Below are positions 1-6,145 of a stretch of DNA of 12,494 nucleotides, piece by piece. Below the pieces are notes generated by a model. That model saw nothing but the letters and a program-made list of their open reading frames with translations, made no database searches and was not told the origin of the DNA. Source of the stretch: Treponema sp. (GTDB taxonomy: Bacteria; Spirochaetota; Spirochaetia; Treponematales; Treponemataceae); contig JAGADS010000235.1 in assembly GCA_017613485.1 (NCBI GenBank), positions 1-12,494 of the forward strand, given 5' to 3'. Numbering within the stretch: the first letter of the stretch is position 1; every line of letters begins with the position of its first letter. A program made the position numbers and the translations under genes.

Positions 1-55
1 ATAATATATATTTTACATTAAACATTACTCAGATGATATGATCTCCTCTTGTATT

Positions 56-124
56 TTACTCCTGTTTGTTGTATTTTTTCAACCTTGTGAATAATTTGGA
101 CTTATCAATGCCTCCCATTATCAT
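56..124 (-). other. Short open tail, possible gene remnant or small ORF
   Basis: On the minus strand an open frame ends at a TAA at 58-56. Starting from the ATG at 124 or 118 it encodes only 20-22 residues, ending GGIDKSKLFTRLKKYNKQE. The same frame stays open upstream for about 15 more codons, into the end of the lipoprotein gene, before a TGA. The charged, helix-like ending reads like the natural C-terminus of a protein, but no good ribosome site precedes either ATG and no family was recognised. It may be the tail of a decayed gene, a small peptide gene, or chance. An AGAGGAG-like site lies just downstream at 49-43, but no ATG, GTG or TTG follows at a normal distance. Confidence 0.2.
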
Positions 125-152
125 TTCGCACGTATGCTCTCTTTCTTTACAA

Positions 153-1085
153 CTAATCGTACATAAGAGTCAATTTAATTTTCGAGACTATATTATTTTC
201 TAATTCTATCTCCATCCACCAGGACCAAAAATCATATCCAAAATAAGTGATTTTTCCGTCGCTTTCTGTAAAGTCATTTCCCAGTCGATTTTTCATTTCT
301 TCAAAGGTCATGCCAACGATTTCACAGTATTTATTCTCAGAAAAGACATATTGAAATGGAGCCCAGTCTCTTGTGCTTTCATTGTAAAAAATTACAGCAT
401 AACCAAAATCTGTAGTGTACGTACATGAATTCGGACAGCTTTCTGCCAGATACCATAATCCTGTTTCGCCTATATTACTCATTTTGTCTTTTTGGATTAT
501 CAATTTATTGTTAGAGTCAATAAATTCGGATTTTGATTTTTCAATCAATTTATCAAAATAATATGTCCTCTTTGGAAAATCAATTGTTACTTGCCTAGGA
601 TCCCAGACATCCATGTAATAATCTTCATTTACAGACACGTATTGTCCATAGACCCATCCGGTCAATTGTTTATCCCTGCCCTGTATAAAATACCATGGAT
701 AAGATTTGCCCCCTATCTTATCCTTTTCTATCGTTACTAATCTGACATCCAAATAATCTCCTTTTTCAAATTTTCCTATTACATTGTCTGAAAGAATCTC
801 CGGGGATTTTCTTATATTAACATCGTCATCATTTATAAACGGTAAGGTTTCCTTAAACTTATCCCAATTCATAATGGCATTTCCAAACACGTATTTTTGT
901 TCAGGCTCTTCTTCCTCATCTGTATTTTGATTTTCTTCTATTGTTTCTGTTACTGATTGATCTTGTGTTTCAGCTACCGATTGATCTTGCTGGATTTCGC
1001 TCTCGGGATTTGACTGTTTTGCTTTGCAGGAAATTATTAAAATCGCTATAAGGATAAAGCAAATTTTTTCAAACAATCTTTTCAT
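153..1085 (-). CDS. SH3-domain lipoprotein
   Basis: This gene encodes a 310-residue predicted lipoprotein. The start is the ATG at 1085, which has a GAGGAG site 6-7 bases upstream; a longer reading from 1127 has no such site and would bury the signal peptide. Residues 1-20 form a lipoprotein signal with a relaxed lipobox (IISC, Cys20), as is common in spirochaetes. Residues 21-65 are an acidic Gln/Glu-rich linker containing a duplicated 8-residue unit (QDQSVAET/QDQSVTET). Residues about 88-151 look like a bacterial SH3 domain: the NIRKSPEI start, a GKFEKGD turn, and a WYFIQ...GWVYGQYV ending. Such domains usually bind peptidoglycan or other cell-wall ligands. Residues 155-310 are unrecognised. 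The protein is probably anchored to a membrane facing the periplasm or cell surface; its specific role is unknown. It lies 209 bp downstream of the methyltransferase operon, behind a palindromic repeat. Confidence 0.85.
   Translation of the reverse strand: MKRLFEKICFILIAILIISCKAKQSNPESEIQQDQSVAETQDQSVTETIEENQNTDEEEEPEQKYVFGNAIMNWDKFKETLPFINDDDVNIRKSPEILSDNVIGKFEKGDYLDVRLVTIEKDKIGGKSYPWYFIQGRDKQLTGWVYGQYVSVNEDYYMDVWDPRQVTIDFPKRTYYFDKLIEKSKSEFIDSNNKLIIQKDKMSNIGETGLWYLAESCPNSCTYTTDFGYAVIFYNESTRDWAPFQYVFSENKYCEIVGMTFEEMKNRLGNDFTESDGKITYFGYDFWSWWMEIELENNIVSKIKLTLMYD
943..990 (-). repeat. 24-bp tandem duplication inside the lipoprotein linker
   Basis: Two adjacent 24-bp units (943-966 and 967-990) match at 20 of 24 positions. 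Each encodes QDQSV(A/T)ET in the linker after the lipobox. Such in-frame repeats can change copy number by slippage and alter linker length without breaking the frame. Confidence 0.75.
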
Positions 1086-1121
1086 TTTACTCTCCTCAAA
1101 ATAGATTATTGGCAAGAAATG

Positions 1122-1207
1122 TGTCATTATCGGGCTTGCGGGAAGCTAGCTTCAAATTGACCCGATAATCTATTTAAAAGATTGCCGGATCAAGCCCGGC
1201 AATGACA
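1122..1207. repeat. Composite palindromic repeat element
   Basis: This 86-bp stretch is built from nested inverted repeats. The outer arms, 1122-1138 and 1191-1207, match at 15 of 17 positions after reverse-complementing (TGTCATTRYCGGGCTTG type). Inside are two hairpins in opposite orientation: 1126-1134 pairs with 1161-1169 (ATTATCGGG/CCCGATAAT), and 1181-1188 pairs with 1196-1203 (ATTGCCGG/CCGGCAAT, 7-base loop). The first loop holds a perfect 12-bp palindrome at 1142-1153. The GC-rich arms stand out from the AT-rich surroundings. This is the architecture of dispersed intergenic palindromic elements (REP or MITE-like); whether it recurs elsewhere in the genome cannot be seen from one window. 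Confidence 0.75.
1176..1203 (-). terminator. Possible intrinsic terminator of the MarR operon
   Basis: Read on the minus strand, the right half of the palindromic element forms an 8-bp GC-rich stem (1203-1196 with 1188-1181, 7-base loop) followed by C and four T's. It lies about 90 bp after the stop of the methyltransferase-phosphatase gene. The T tract is short, so termination may be weak. Confidence 0.4.
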
Positions 1208-1294
1208 GACTTTTATAAAACTCGAAATTGAGCCTAATATATAATCTCATACTTTGTGGTAAAATTCAAGGTTGCTGTAAGACTGGTGTAAGAT

Positions 1295-2677
1295 TCATCC
1301 TTGTGATGGGCGGTTTATGTACTTTGCAGTGACCTTTCCATTTTTGTCAATTTCAAAACGGGAAATAGAACCTGAGCGCCCATTGAATTTACTGTGCGTG
1401 CGATCTTCCAAAGTCTGACCCATCAACATGGACTGTAAAAAACTCAAGGCTGTACCATGAGAAACAACAAGTATTTTCTCATGATTGTTTGATACGATTT
1501 CCTGATAAAAAGGATAAAGTCTGTGCCAGAGATCTCTGTCGGATTCAGCATCATCAAAAGGCCTGTAATCCACGTCATATTTTTCTGGCTCAGGAATTTT
1601 ATTGGCATCATACCAATCCCATGGTTTCCCGTTTCCAGTACCGGCATTTACTTCCCGGATTAATTTGTTGTAAACAGGAGTCACGTTAAGTATTTTAGCG
1701 ATTTCCTGTGCAGTCTGGGAGGCACGCTTTAAATCAGAGGAATACATGATGTATGTGTTGTCACAGCCTTCTTTTTTCAAGTATCTGCCGATATCAGCTG
1801 CCTGTTCATGACCAAGCTCCGTAAGCTCCCAGTCTCCCCATGCACCTGCGTGTCCGTTAGTATGATGCACAGACTGAGTATGTTGAACTGTGATGATGGT
1901 TTTAGGCTGCATATTCTCTGCTTTTTGTAGTTCCGGAATATTTTCGTTTTCCTTGTTCATCTTTCTGAATATAAGATGATTAAAAAATGATACCTTTTTG
2001 AATTCTTCAATAGAGCCTGTCTTTGTTTCCAGCTCAAGCATTGAATTGTACCAGTCGTCGGTGTATTTGATTTCGTTGTTTGATGAAAGACCGTAAAATG
2101 CACGGATGCCGTAAAGCTCCTCAAGTTTCAATTCACCGCTAAAAAAATCCATAAGGAATTCGTTTGAGTAGACACTTCTGTTACCGAACATGCTGTCTTC
2201 GCTTTTTTCGTTCAAGAGGTCCAGTGCTGCTTTTGGATTATCTGTTAATACGGCACTACCAAAAACCCTGCCATAAAGATTATGCTTTATAATTGACAAG
2301 ATGCCATCTGGTTTTAAAACTCTCTTGAGCTGCGATAATATTTCATTTTTATTGTCTGTATATTCAAGGACGTTATGACAAAGGACGGCATCATAGCTGT
2401 TGTCTTCCAAAGTTTTTAGATAATCTATTCCCTGTGTGACTAAAGCATAGTCATCGCTCTTAAAACGAAGCTTGTACATTTCTTCATTTGGCTCTACGGC
2501 TGTTACGTCATGATTTTTTGCATAGTGCATGGCTGTGATGCAGAAGCCCGCTCCGAAATCAAGTATCTTAAGCCGTCTGTCTTTAGGAAATGTGAGCTGA
2601 TGGTAAATTATGTCATAGAATATTTTTCCCCAAGGCTGTTCTACCATTTCACGATAATTTTCTATTGGTGTTGCCAT
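1295..2677 (-). CDS. SAM methyltransferase-histidine phosphatase fusion protein
   Basis: This 460-residue protein has two enzyme domains. Residues 1-240 are a class I SAM-dependent methyltransferase: the SAM-binding loop ILDFGAGFC (38-46), an acidic residue after strand 2 (VEPN, Glu62), and the DAVLCHNVLEY motif (96-106). Residues about 258-460 are a histidine-phosphatase (phosphoglycerate-mutase-like) domain: catalytic His266, SSDLKRASQTA (313-323), REVNAGTGNGK (341-351, likely acid Glu342) and SHG with His407. The usual RHG motif is QHT here (265-267), so the first phosphate-binding Arg is replaced by Gln. The ATG at 2677 is chosen because a GGGGGG site at 2690-2685 is well spaced for it; a TTG six bases upstream would almost touch that site. 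It is the last gene of the MarR operon, 17 bp after marR. Substrates of both domains are unknown; they may act in sequence on one small molecule. Confidence 0.87.
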   Translation of the reverse strand: MATPIENYREMVEQPWGKIFYDIIYHQLTFPKDRRLKILDFGAGFCITAMHYAKNHDVTAVEPNEEMYKLRFKSDDYALVTQGIDYLKTLEDNSYDAVLCHNVLEYTDNKNEILSQLKRVLKPDGILSIIKHNLYGRVFGSAVLTDNPKAALDLLNEKSEDSMFGNRSVYSNEFLMDFFSGELKLEELYGIRAFYGLSSNNEIKYTDDWYNSMLELETKTGSIEEFKKVSFFNHLIFRKMNKENENIPELQKAENMQPKTIITVQHTQSVHHTNGHAGAWGDWELTELGHEQAADIGRYLKKEGCDNTYIMYSSDLKRASQTAQEIAKILNVTPVYNKLIREVNAGTGNGKPWDWYDANKIPEPEKYDVDYRPFDDAESDRDLWHRLYPFYQEIVSNNHEKILVVSHGTALSFLQSMLMGQTLEDRTHSKFNGRSGSISRFEIDKNGKVTAKYINRPSQG

Positions 2678-2694
2678 TTTCAAACCCCCCTTAA

Positions 2695-3138
2695 TTATTT
2701 GTTTTCCGCTTCCTTGCAGTTGTCAAGAATTCTTTGTAACATATCCTCGAATTGAATTATTTCATCATCGCTAAAACCCTTGTAAAAAATCCTGTTCATT
2801 TGATCTGAAACTTTTTTTACTGACTGTTCGAATTCTTTTTCCTTTCCTGTAAGGCTGATTAAACTTGAGCGTTTGTCGGATGGTGATTGTCTCCGTTCAA
2901 TGTAGCCGTCTCGTTCAAGTCTGTCGATGATTCCTGTGAGGGTTGATTTATCAAGGCTTGTTTTTTCGCATAGTTGTTTTATCGGAACTCCGTCTTTTCC
3001 CCACAGAGAAAATATTATCCGCCCGCGTGCTCCCTCAAGATCTGCCATGTTGTTTTCTCGTAAAATCTTATTCCACACTCTTGCACAAACCTGATGCACC
3101 TGAGAAAGAAGAGTTCCGCCTTTTGTTTTTTTTACCAT
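2695..3138 (-). CDS. MarR-family transcriptional repressor
   Basis: This gene encodes a 147-residue winged-helix regulator of normal MarR length. After an N-terminal dimerisation helix, residues 36-75 carry the LEGARGRIIFSLW helix and the helix-turn-helix (VPIKQLCEKTSLDKSTLTGIIDRL). The wing has the family's D-x-R and L-T signature (SDKR 87-90, SLTGKE 95-100), and a C-terminal helix completes the dimer interface. The ATG at 3138 shares one base with the TGA stop of the preceding flavoprotein gene (TGATG), indicating translational coupling; a TTG at 3159 is possible but less likely. MarR proteins usually bind palindromes and are released by small ligands. The perfect 32-bp palindrome at 3602-3633 over this operon's promoter is the obvious target, so negative autoregulation is inferred. 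The ligand is unknown, possibly a substrate of the co-transcribed enzymes. Confidence 0.93.
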   Translation of the reverse strand: MVKKTKGGTLLSQVHQVCARVWNKILRENNMADLEGARGRIIFSLWGKDGVPIKQLCEKTSLDKSTLTGIIDRLERDGYIERRQSPSDKRSSLISLTGKEKEFEQSVKKVSDQMNRIFYKGFSDDEIIQFEDMLQRILDNCKEAENK

Positions 3139-3590
3139 CAGTTTACATTTCCAAAGCAATGAGTCTTTGCATTGTACCAGCCTTCAATTTTTGTGGAAGT
3201 AAACTTTAATACGGTGTAATCCGGGTCTGTTTTTCCCTTGTGATAATAAATAAGCCAGCCGGTCTGCCACAAGTCTTCTTTTAGGCTCTGGTCTGTCACT
3301 TCTTCGATTGTTCCGGTTGCACAGATTCCCTTGAAGCTTTCCGGTTCGCAAAAATATAGTGCCGCATTATGATTGTTTCTGATTCGCTCTACTTTTTTTG
3401 AGGAAGTGTTGGTTGTAAAATACATTGTTAAAGTCTCACCCTCTACAAAAAGAGTCTTGCCTTCCAGTTTTTTGAATTTCTTTGGGTTACAGAGATTAAG
3501 CAAGGCACGGATTTCAGGCCGGCCATCTTTATCAATAGTTGCAAGATAAGCCGCCTCAGATTTCTTGATAATGGAAATTACATTTTTCAT
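3138..3590 (-). CDS. Pyridoxamine-phosphate-oxidase-like flavin protein
   Basis: This 150-residue protein has the split beta-barrel fold of the pyridoxamine 5'-phosphate oxidase-like family (general stress protein 26 type). Visible signs are the N-terminal AAYLATIDKDGRPEIRAL strands (13-30), the YFTTNTSSKKVERIRNN segment (57-73), which in relatives contacts the FMN phosphate, and the later strand pair ALYFCEPESFKGICATGTIEEV (77-98). Members bind FMN or F420 and act as small reductases or oxidases; true vitamin B6 synthesis is unlikely at this length. The ATG at 3590 has an AAAGGAG site at a good distance. It is the first gene of the MarR operon and its stop overlaps the marR start. A redox step on the compound sensed by MarR is a reasonable guess, not shown. 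Confidence 0.88.
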   Translation of the reverse strand: MKNVISIIKKSEAAYLATIDKDGRPEIRALLNLCNPKKFKKLEGKTLFVEGETLTMYFTTNTSSKKVERIRNNHNAALYFCEPESFKGICATGTIEEVTDQSLKEDLWQTGWLIYYHKGKTDPDYTVLKFTSTKIEGWYNAKTHCFGNVN

Positions 3591-3601
3591 ATTTCCACTC
3601 C

Positions 3602-3633
3602 TTTAATATAGTTTGTATACAAACTATATTAAA
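3602..3633. promoter_or_regulatory. Perfect 32-bp palindrome, predicted MarR operator
   Basis: All 16 base pairs are self-complementary around the centre between 3617 and 3618, with the core GTTTGTATACAAAC (3611-3624). The site covers the predicted -10 box and transcription start of the flavoprotein-marR operon and ends next to its Shine-Dalgarno site, so a bound dimer would block the polymerase. Its form, an AT-rich palindrome with a TTTGTATACAAA core, fits MarR operators. Binding by the gene product at 2695-3138 is inferred. Confidence 0.88.
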
Positions 3634-3654
3634 TCAAAATCTTCCTGCTGTCAA
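3626..3654 (-). promoter_or_regulatory. Sigma70-type promoter of the MarR operon
   Basis: On the minus strand a perfect TTGACA (3654-3649), a 17-bp spacer and TAATAT (3631-3626) form a near-consensus promoter. Transcription should start near 3619, in the middle of the palindromic operator. The gap after the upstream gene's stop is short, so some read-through from that gene is also possible. Confidence 0.82.
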
Positions 3655-3670
3655 TACGAAATCTAAGCTA

Positions 3671-4183
3671 TCACAGAATCTCAAGGATTTTTGTAAAGGC
3701 GTTGTCGGAGAAAATGTAGTACTCGGTGATTGACCATTCTGGTATTGCATCATCATCAGAAAGGTCCTCTTTCCAGAAATCGATTATCTCACCCGGGGAA
3801 TTCCTTATTATCATGCGGCTGTCCACAGAATATTCAAGATTGAATTCAAATGTAAATCCCTCGGTAACGATTCCAGTCTCAAGATCTATGATGAAAAATG
3901 AATTTGCCATAGTACCCGCACCGAATGTCACAATCCTGTATTTCCCGTTGAAGTTTGGCTTTTGCTTTGCCGCTTCCTGTATAATGGTTTTATAGTTCTT
4001 TTTCTGGGGTGTATCCAGCACAGGCTTTGCATTTTTGCCGTTCCAGCCTGACTCTTTTGGAAAAGCCGATAATTCAAGCTTAACGGACTGGCAGATTTTT
4101 TTATAGTCCTTAAAAGAGACCTCAGAATATCCGTTCAAAAAAACAATTGATAACAGTACCAGAACAATTGCTGTCTTTTTCAT
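3671..4183 (-). CDS. Small exported protein of unknown function
   Basis: This gene encodes a 170-residue protein with a signal peptide (residues 1-20, ending in GYS), so it is probably periplasmic. The core (64-107: YKTIIQEAAKQKPNFNGKY, then RIVTFGAGTMANSFFIIDLETGIV), followed by DSRMIIRN (121-128) and TEYYIFSDNAFTKI (153-166), resembles from memory an uncharacterised family of small exported bacterial proteins. Those carry a GCGtxC motif where this one has GAGTMA, so the family's cysteine pair would be missing. The family link is from pattern recognition and needs a profile search. The ATG at 4183 has an AGAGGA site 8-9 bases upstream. It has its own promoter and ends about 17 bp before the -35 of the MarR operon with no terminator between them. 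No function is proposed. Confidence 0.8.
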   Translation of the reverse strand: MKKTAIVLVLLSIVFLNGYSEVSFKDYKKICQSVKLELSAFPKESGWNGKNAKPVLDTPQKKNYKTIIQEAAKQKPNFNGKYRIVTFGAGTMANSFFIIDLETGIVTEGFTFEFNLEYSVDSRMIIRNSPGEIIDFWKEDLSDDDAIPEWSITEYYIFSDNAFTKILEIL

Positions 4184-4216
4184 ATTCTCTTTTCCTCTAG
4201 CTCAAGTGATGTAGAA

Positions 4217-4246
4217 ATCATAGCATGAATTACACAAATAAAACAA
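4217..4246 (-). promoter_or_regulatory. Promoter of the small exported protein
   Basis: The minus strand carries TTGTTT (4246-4241), an 18-bp spacer and TGC-TATGAT, an extended -10 with the hexamer at 4222-4217. Transcription would start near 4210, giving a leader of about 27 bases with a Shine-Dalgarno site. Confidence 0.6.
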
Positions 4247-4309
4247 GCGGATAGGGATTATGTTACAGTATTACAATGTGCTTTTGCTCTATACCGTTCA
4301 CCCGATTTG

Positions 4310-4318
4310 TGATATAGT
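4310..4318 (+). promoter_or_regulatory. Extended -10 promoter placing the start at the LRR gene's ATG
   Basis: TGA-TATAGT (hexamer 4313-4318) is an extended -10 box with no clear -35 partner. Only six bases separate it from the ATG at 4325, so the transcript should begin at or next to the start codon. No Shine-Dalgarno sequence is present, which agrees with a leaderless mRNA. Confidence 0.55.
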
Positions 4319-4324
4319 AACATC

Positions 4325-6145
4325 ATGAAGAAGATTCTTTTTGTTACGGTATTTTTCTTATGCCTGACTCATGCCTTTGCGGAAACAGAAGTCCTTAAGA
4401 CAAGCGTGAATGATTTTTATAATTTATGCACCTCAAAATCGATGCAGTTGAAACGCTATGACATTGATGAGAAAAAAGATGACCTGAGGATTGTAATCAC
4501 GGATAAGCGGATTGATTCAGAGAAATTCATAGAAGCCCTGAAATCCTACACTTTTTCACGTCCGATAATCCTTGACCTGCAGAACGTCACTTCTTCTACC
4601 GATATGCTGAGGTTTGAGTATGTTTATTCAAATATAAAGGAAGTTATTTTCCCTGATTCTGGTGTCGGCTACAGATTTGATTCATGCAGAAAAATTGAGA
4701 AAGTAAGGATACCAAAAACTCAGACTTCCATAGGCATGTATCAGTTCCAGTCCATGGCCAGCCTTAAGGAAATTGAGATTCCAGAGGGTTCAAAGCTGTA
4801 TGAGATAAGCTGGTATTCATTCTACCGCACGTCAAGCCTGGAGAAAATTAACATTCCGCCAAGCTGCAGGGTAATCGGATCAGATGTCTTTAAAGGCATG
4901 AAGAATCTCAAGGAAATTGACCTGTCGCATGTTGAAAGAATAGAGAGTAATGCTTTTCAGGACTGTGAGCTTCTAGAAAAAATTACACTCAGCAAGGACA
5001 TAAAGGAGTTTTTGAATATTTTCTCGGGTTGCAAGAATCTAAAGGAAATCACGATACAGAATCCAAAGATGAAAATCAATGAAAAAGCTTTGGGAAACTG
5101 CCGCAATCTTTCTGTGATAAATCTTCCGCAAGACTCTGACTATATCATTAAAGACGGACTTTTGATGGACAAGGAAGAGAAGACAATTTATTTTGCACTT
5201 GCCAACAACAAAAAAGATACAGTCAGAATACCGGACACTGTTAAAAAGATTTCACCGAATGCATTCAACTCTGAGAACGGAATAAAGAGAATAACCAATG
5301 TCCCGGATTTGGCTTATCCGCAGGAAAATACATTCAACGGATGCAAGTCTCTTGAATCTGTTGAGTTCAGGCCGGAAGTTGAAAATATTTATAAATTCTG
5401 TTTTGCCGGATGTGAGAATCTGAAGACATTTGTTTTCCCGAAGAATATTAAGTCTGTCGGATACGGTATGTTTGAGGGATGTACAAAGATTGATAATGTC
5501 GTGATTCCCGATGACCTGGATTATGACGGCAACAATTATTCATTTTCCAGATTCTTTATGAACTGCTCGTCATTGAAAAACGTAAGGCTTCCCAGCGATT
5601 TGTCCCAGATAGATTCCCAGATGTTTTTAGGGAGCGGAATCGAAAAAATGACCATTCAGGAAAGTGTTACCTCAATAGCGTCGAGTGCATTCAGGGACTG
5701 TACAAAGCTTACGGAAGTTATATTGCCCGCTAAACTTACCAGCATTTCCAGAGATGCCTTCAACGGATGTACTGCCATCAAAAACCTTGAGCTTCCAGCG
5801 GGACTTAAGACTATCGGCGACAATGCCTTTAAAGGCTGCACGAATATGGAAACACTTTTGATTCCTGAGTCTGTAAAGGAAATAGGCTCTGGTTTTGTTG
5901 CAGAAAGCGGCATAAAGGAAGTTAATATTCCGGTCTCCGTAAGGAAACTAAAGGCTTCGATGTTTACTGACAGTCCTGCATTAAAGACAATAAGATACGC
6001 AGGAACATCAGAGCAGTTCAAGAACAATTTTGAGAACGACAGTGAAGACGCACTGGACATCAAAGTCGTATGCTCGGACAAAGAGTTCAATCTTCTTGAG
6101 CTGACAAAGTTTTATACGATAGAGGATCTTGCAGCCCTTAACTAA
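4325..6145 (+). CDS. BspA-like leucine-rich-repeat surface protein (606 aa)
   Basis: The protein has a signal peptide (1-19, ending AFA) and then LRR_5 (BspA-type) repeats to near the C-terminus. Units of about 23 residues follow the pattern IP..V..I...AF.GC..L..V.LP. They are cleanest at about 440-545 (for example TSIASSAFRDCTKLTEVILP and KTIGDNAFKGCTNMETLLIP), while residues 20-90 are a non-repeat N-terminal region. Proteins of this family in Treponema denticola (LrrA) and Tannerella forsythia (BspA) take part in adherence and coaggregation; the same role here is inferred. No sorting or anchor motif is visible, so the attachment mode is unknown. The start is fixed by the signal peptide, although no ribosome site precedes it. 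Its TAA interlocks with the TAG of the convergent LRR gene at 6142-6145, and the two proteins are related but not closely alike. Confidence 0.92.
   Translation: MKKILFVTVFFLCLTHAFAETEVLKTSVNDFYNLCTSKSMQLKRYDIDEKKDDLRIVITDKRIDSEKFIEALKSYTFSRPIILDLQNVTSSTDMLRFEYVYSNIKEVIFPDSGVGYRFDSCRKIEKVRIPKTQTSIGMYQFQSMASLKEIEIPEGSKLYEISWYSFYRTSSLEKINIPPSCRVIGSDVFKGMKNLKEIDLSHVERIESNAFQDCELLEKITLSKDIKEFLNIFSGCKNLKEITIQNPKMKINEKALGNCRNLSVINLPQDSDYIIKDGLLMDKEEKTIYFALANNKKDTVRIPDTVKKISPNAFNSENGIKRITNVPDLAYPQENTFNGCKSLESVEFRPEVENIYKFCFAGCENLKTFVFPKNIKSVGYGMFEGCTKIDNVVIPDDLDYDGNNYSFSRFFMNCSSLKNVRLPSDLSQIDSQMFLGSGIEKMTIQESVTSIASSAFRDCTKLTEVILPAKLTSISRDAFNGCTAIKNLELPAGLKTIGDNAFKGCTNMETLLIPESVKEIGSGFVAESGIKEVNIPVSVRKLKASMFTDSPALKTIRYAGTSEQFKNNFENDSEDALDIKVVCSDKEFNLLELTKFYTIEDLAALN

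Noticed and set aside
1..55. Promoter or gene start at the left edge
   Set aside because: AT-rich with a stray AGAGGAG-like site on the minus strand, but no start codon at a usable distance; nothing can be supported.
1086..1127. Longer N-terminus for the lipoprotein
   Set aside because: It would precede the signal peptide with 14 residues, has no ribosome site, and begins inside the palindromic repeat.
3726..3995. 89-codon plus-strand frame
   Set aside because: It is antisense to the small exported protein gene, with no ribosome site or recognisable domain.
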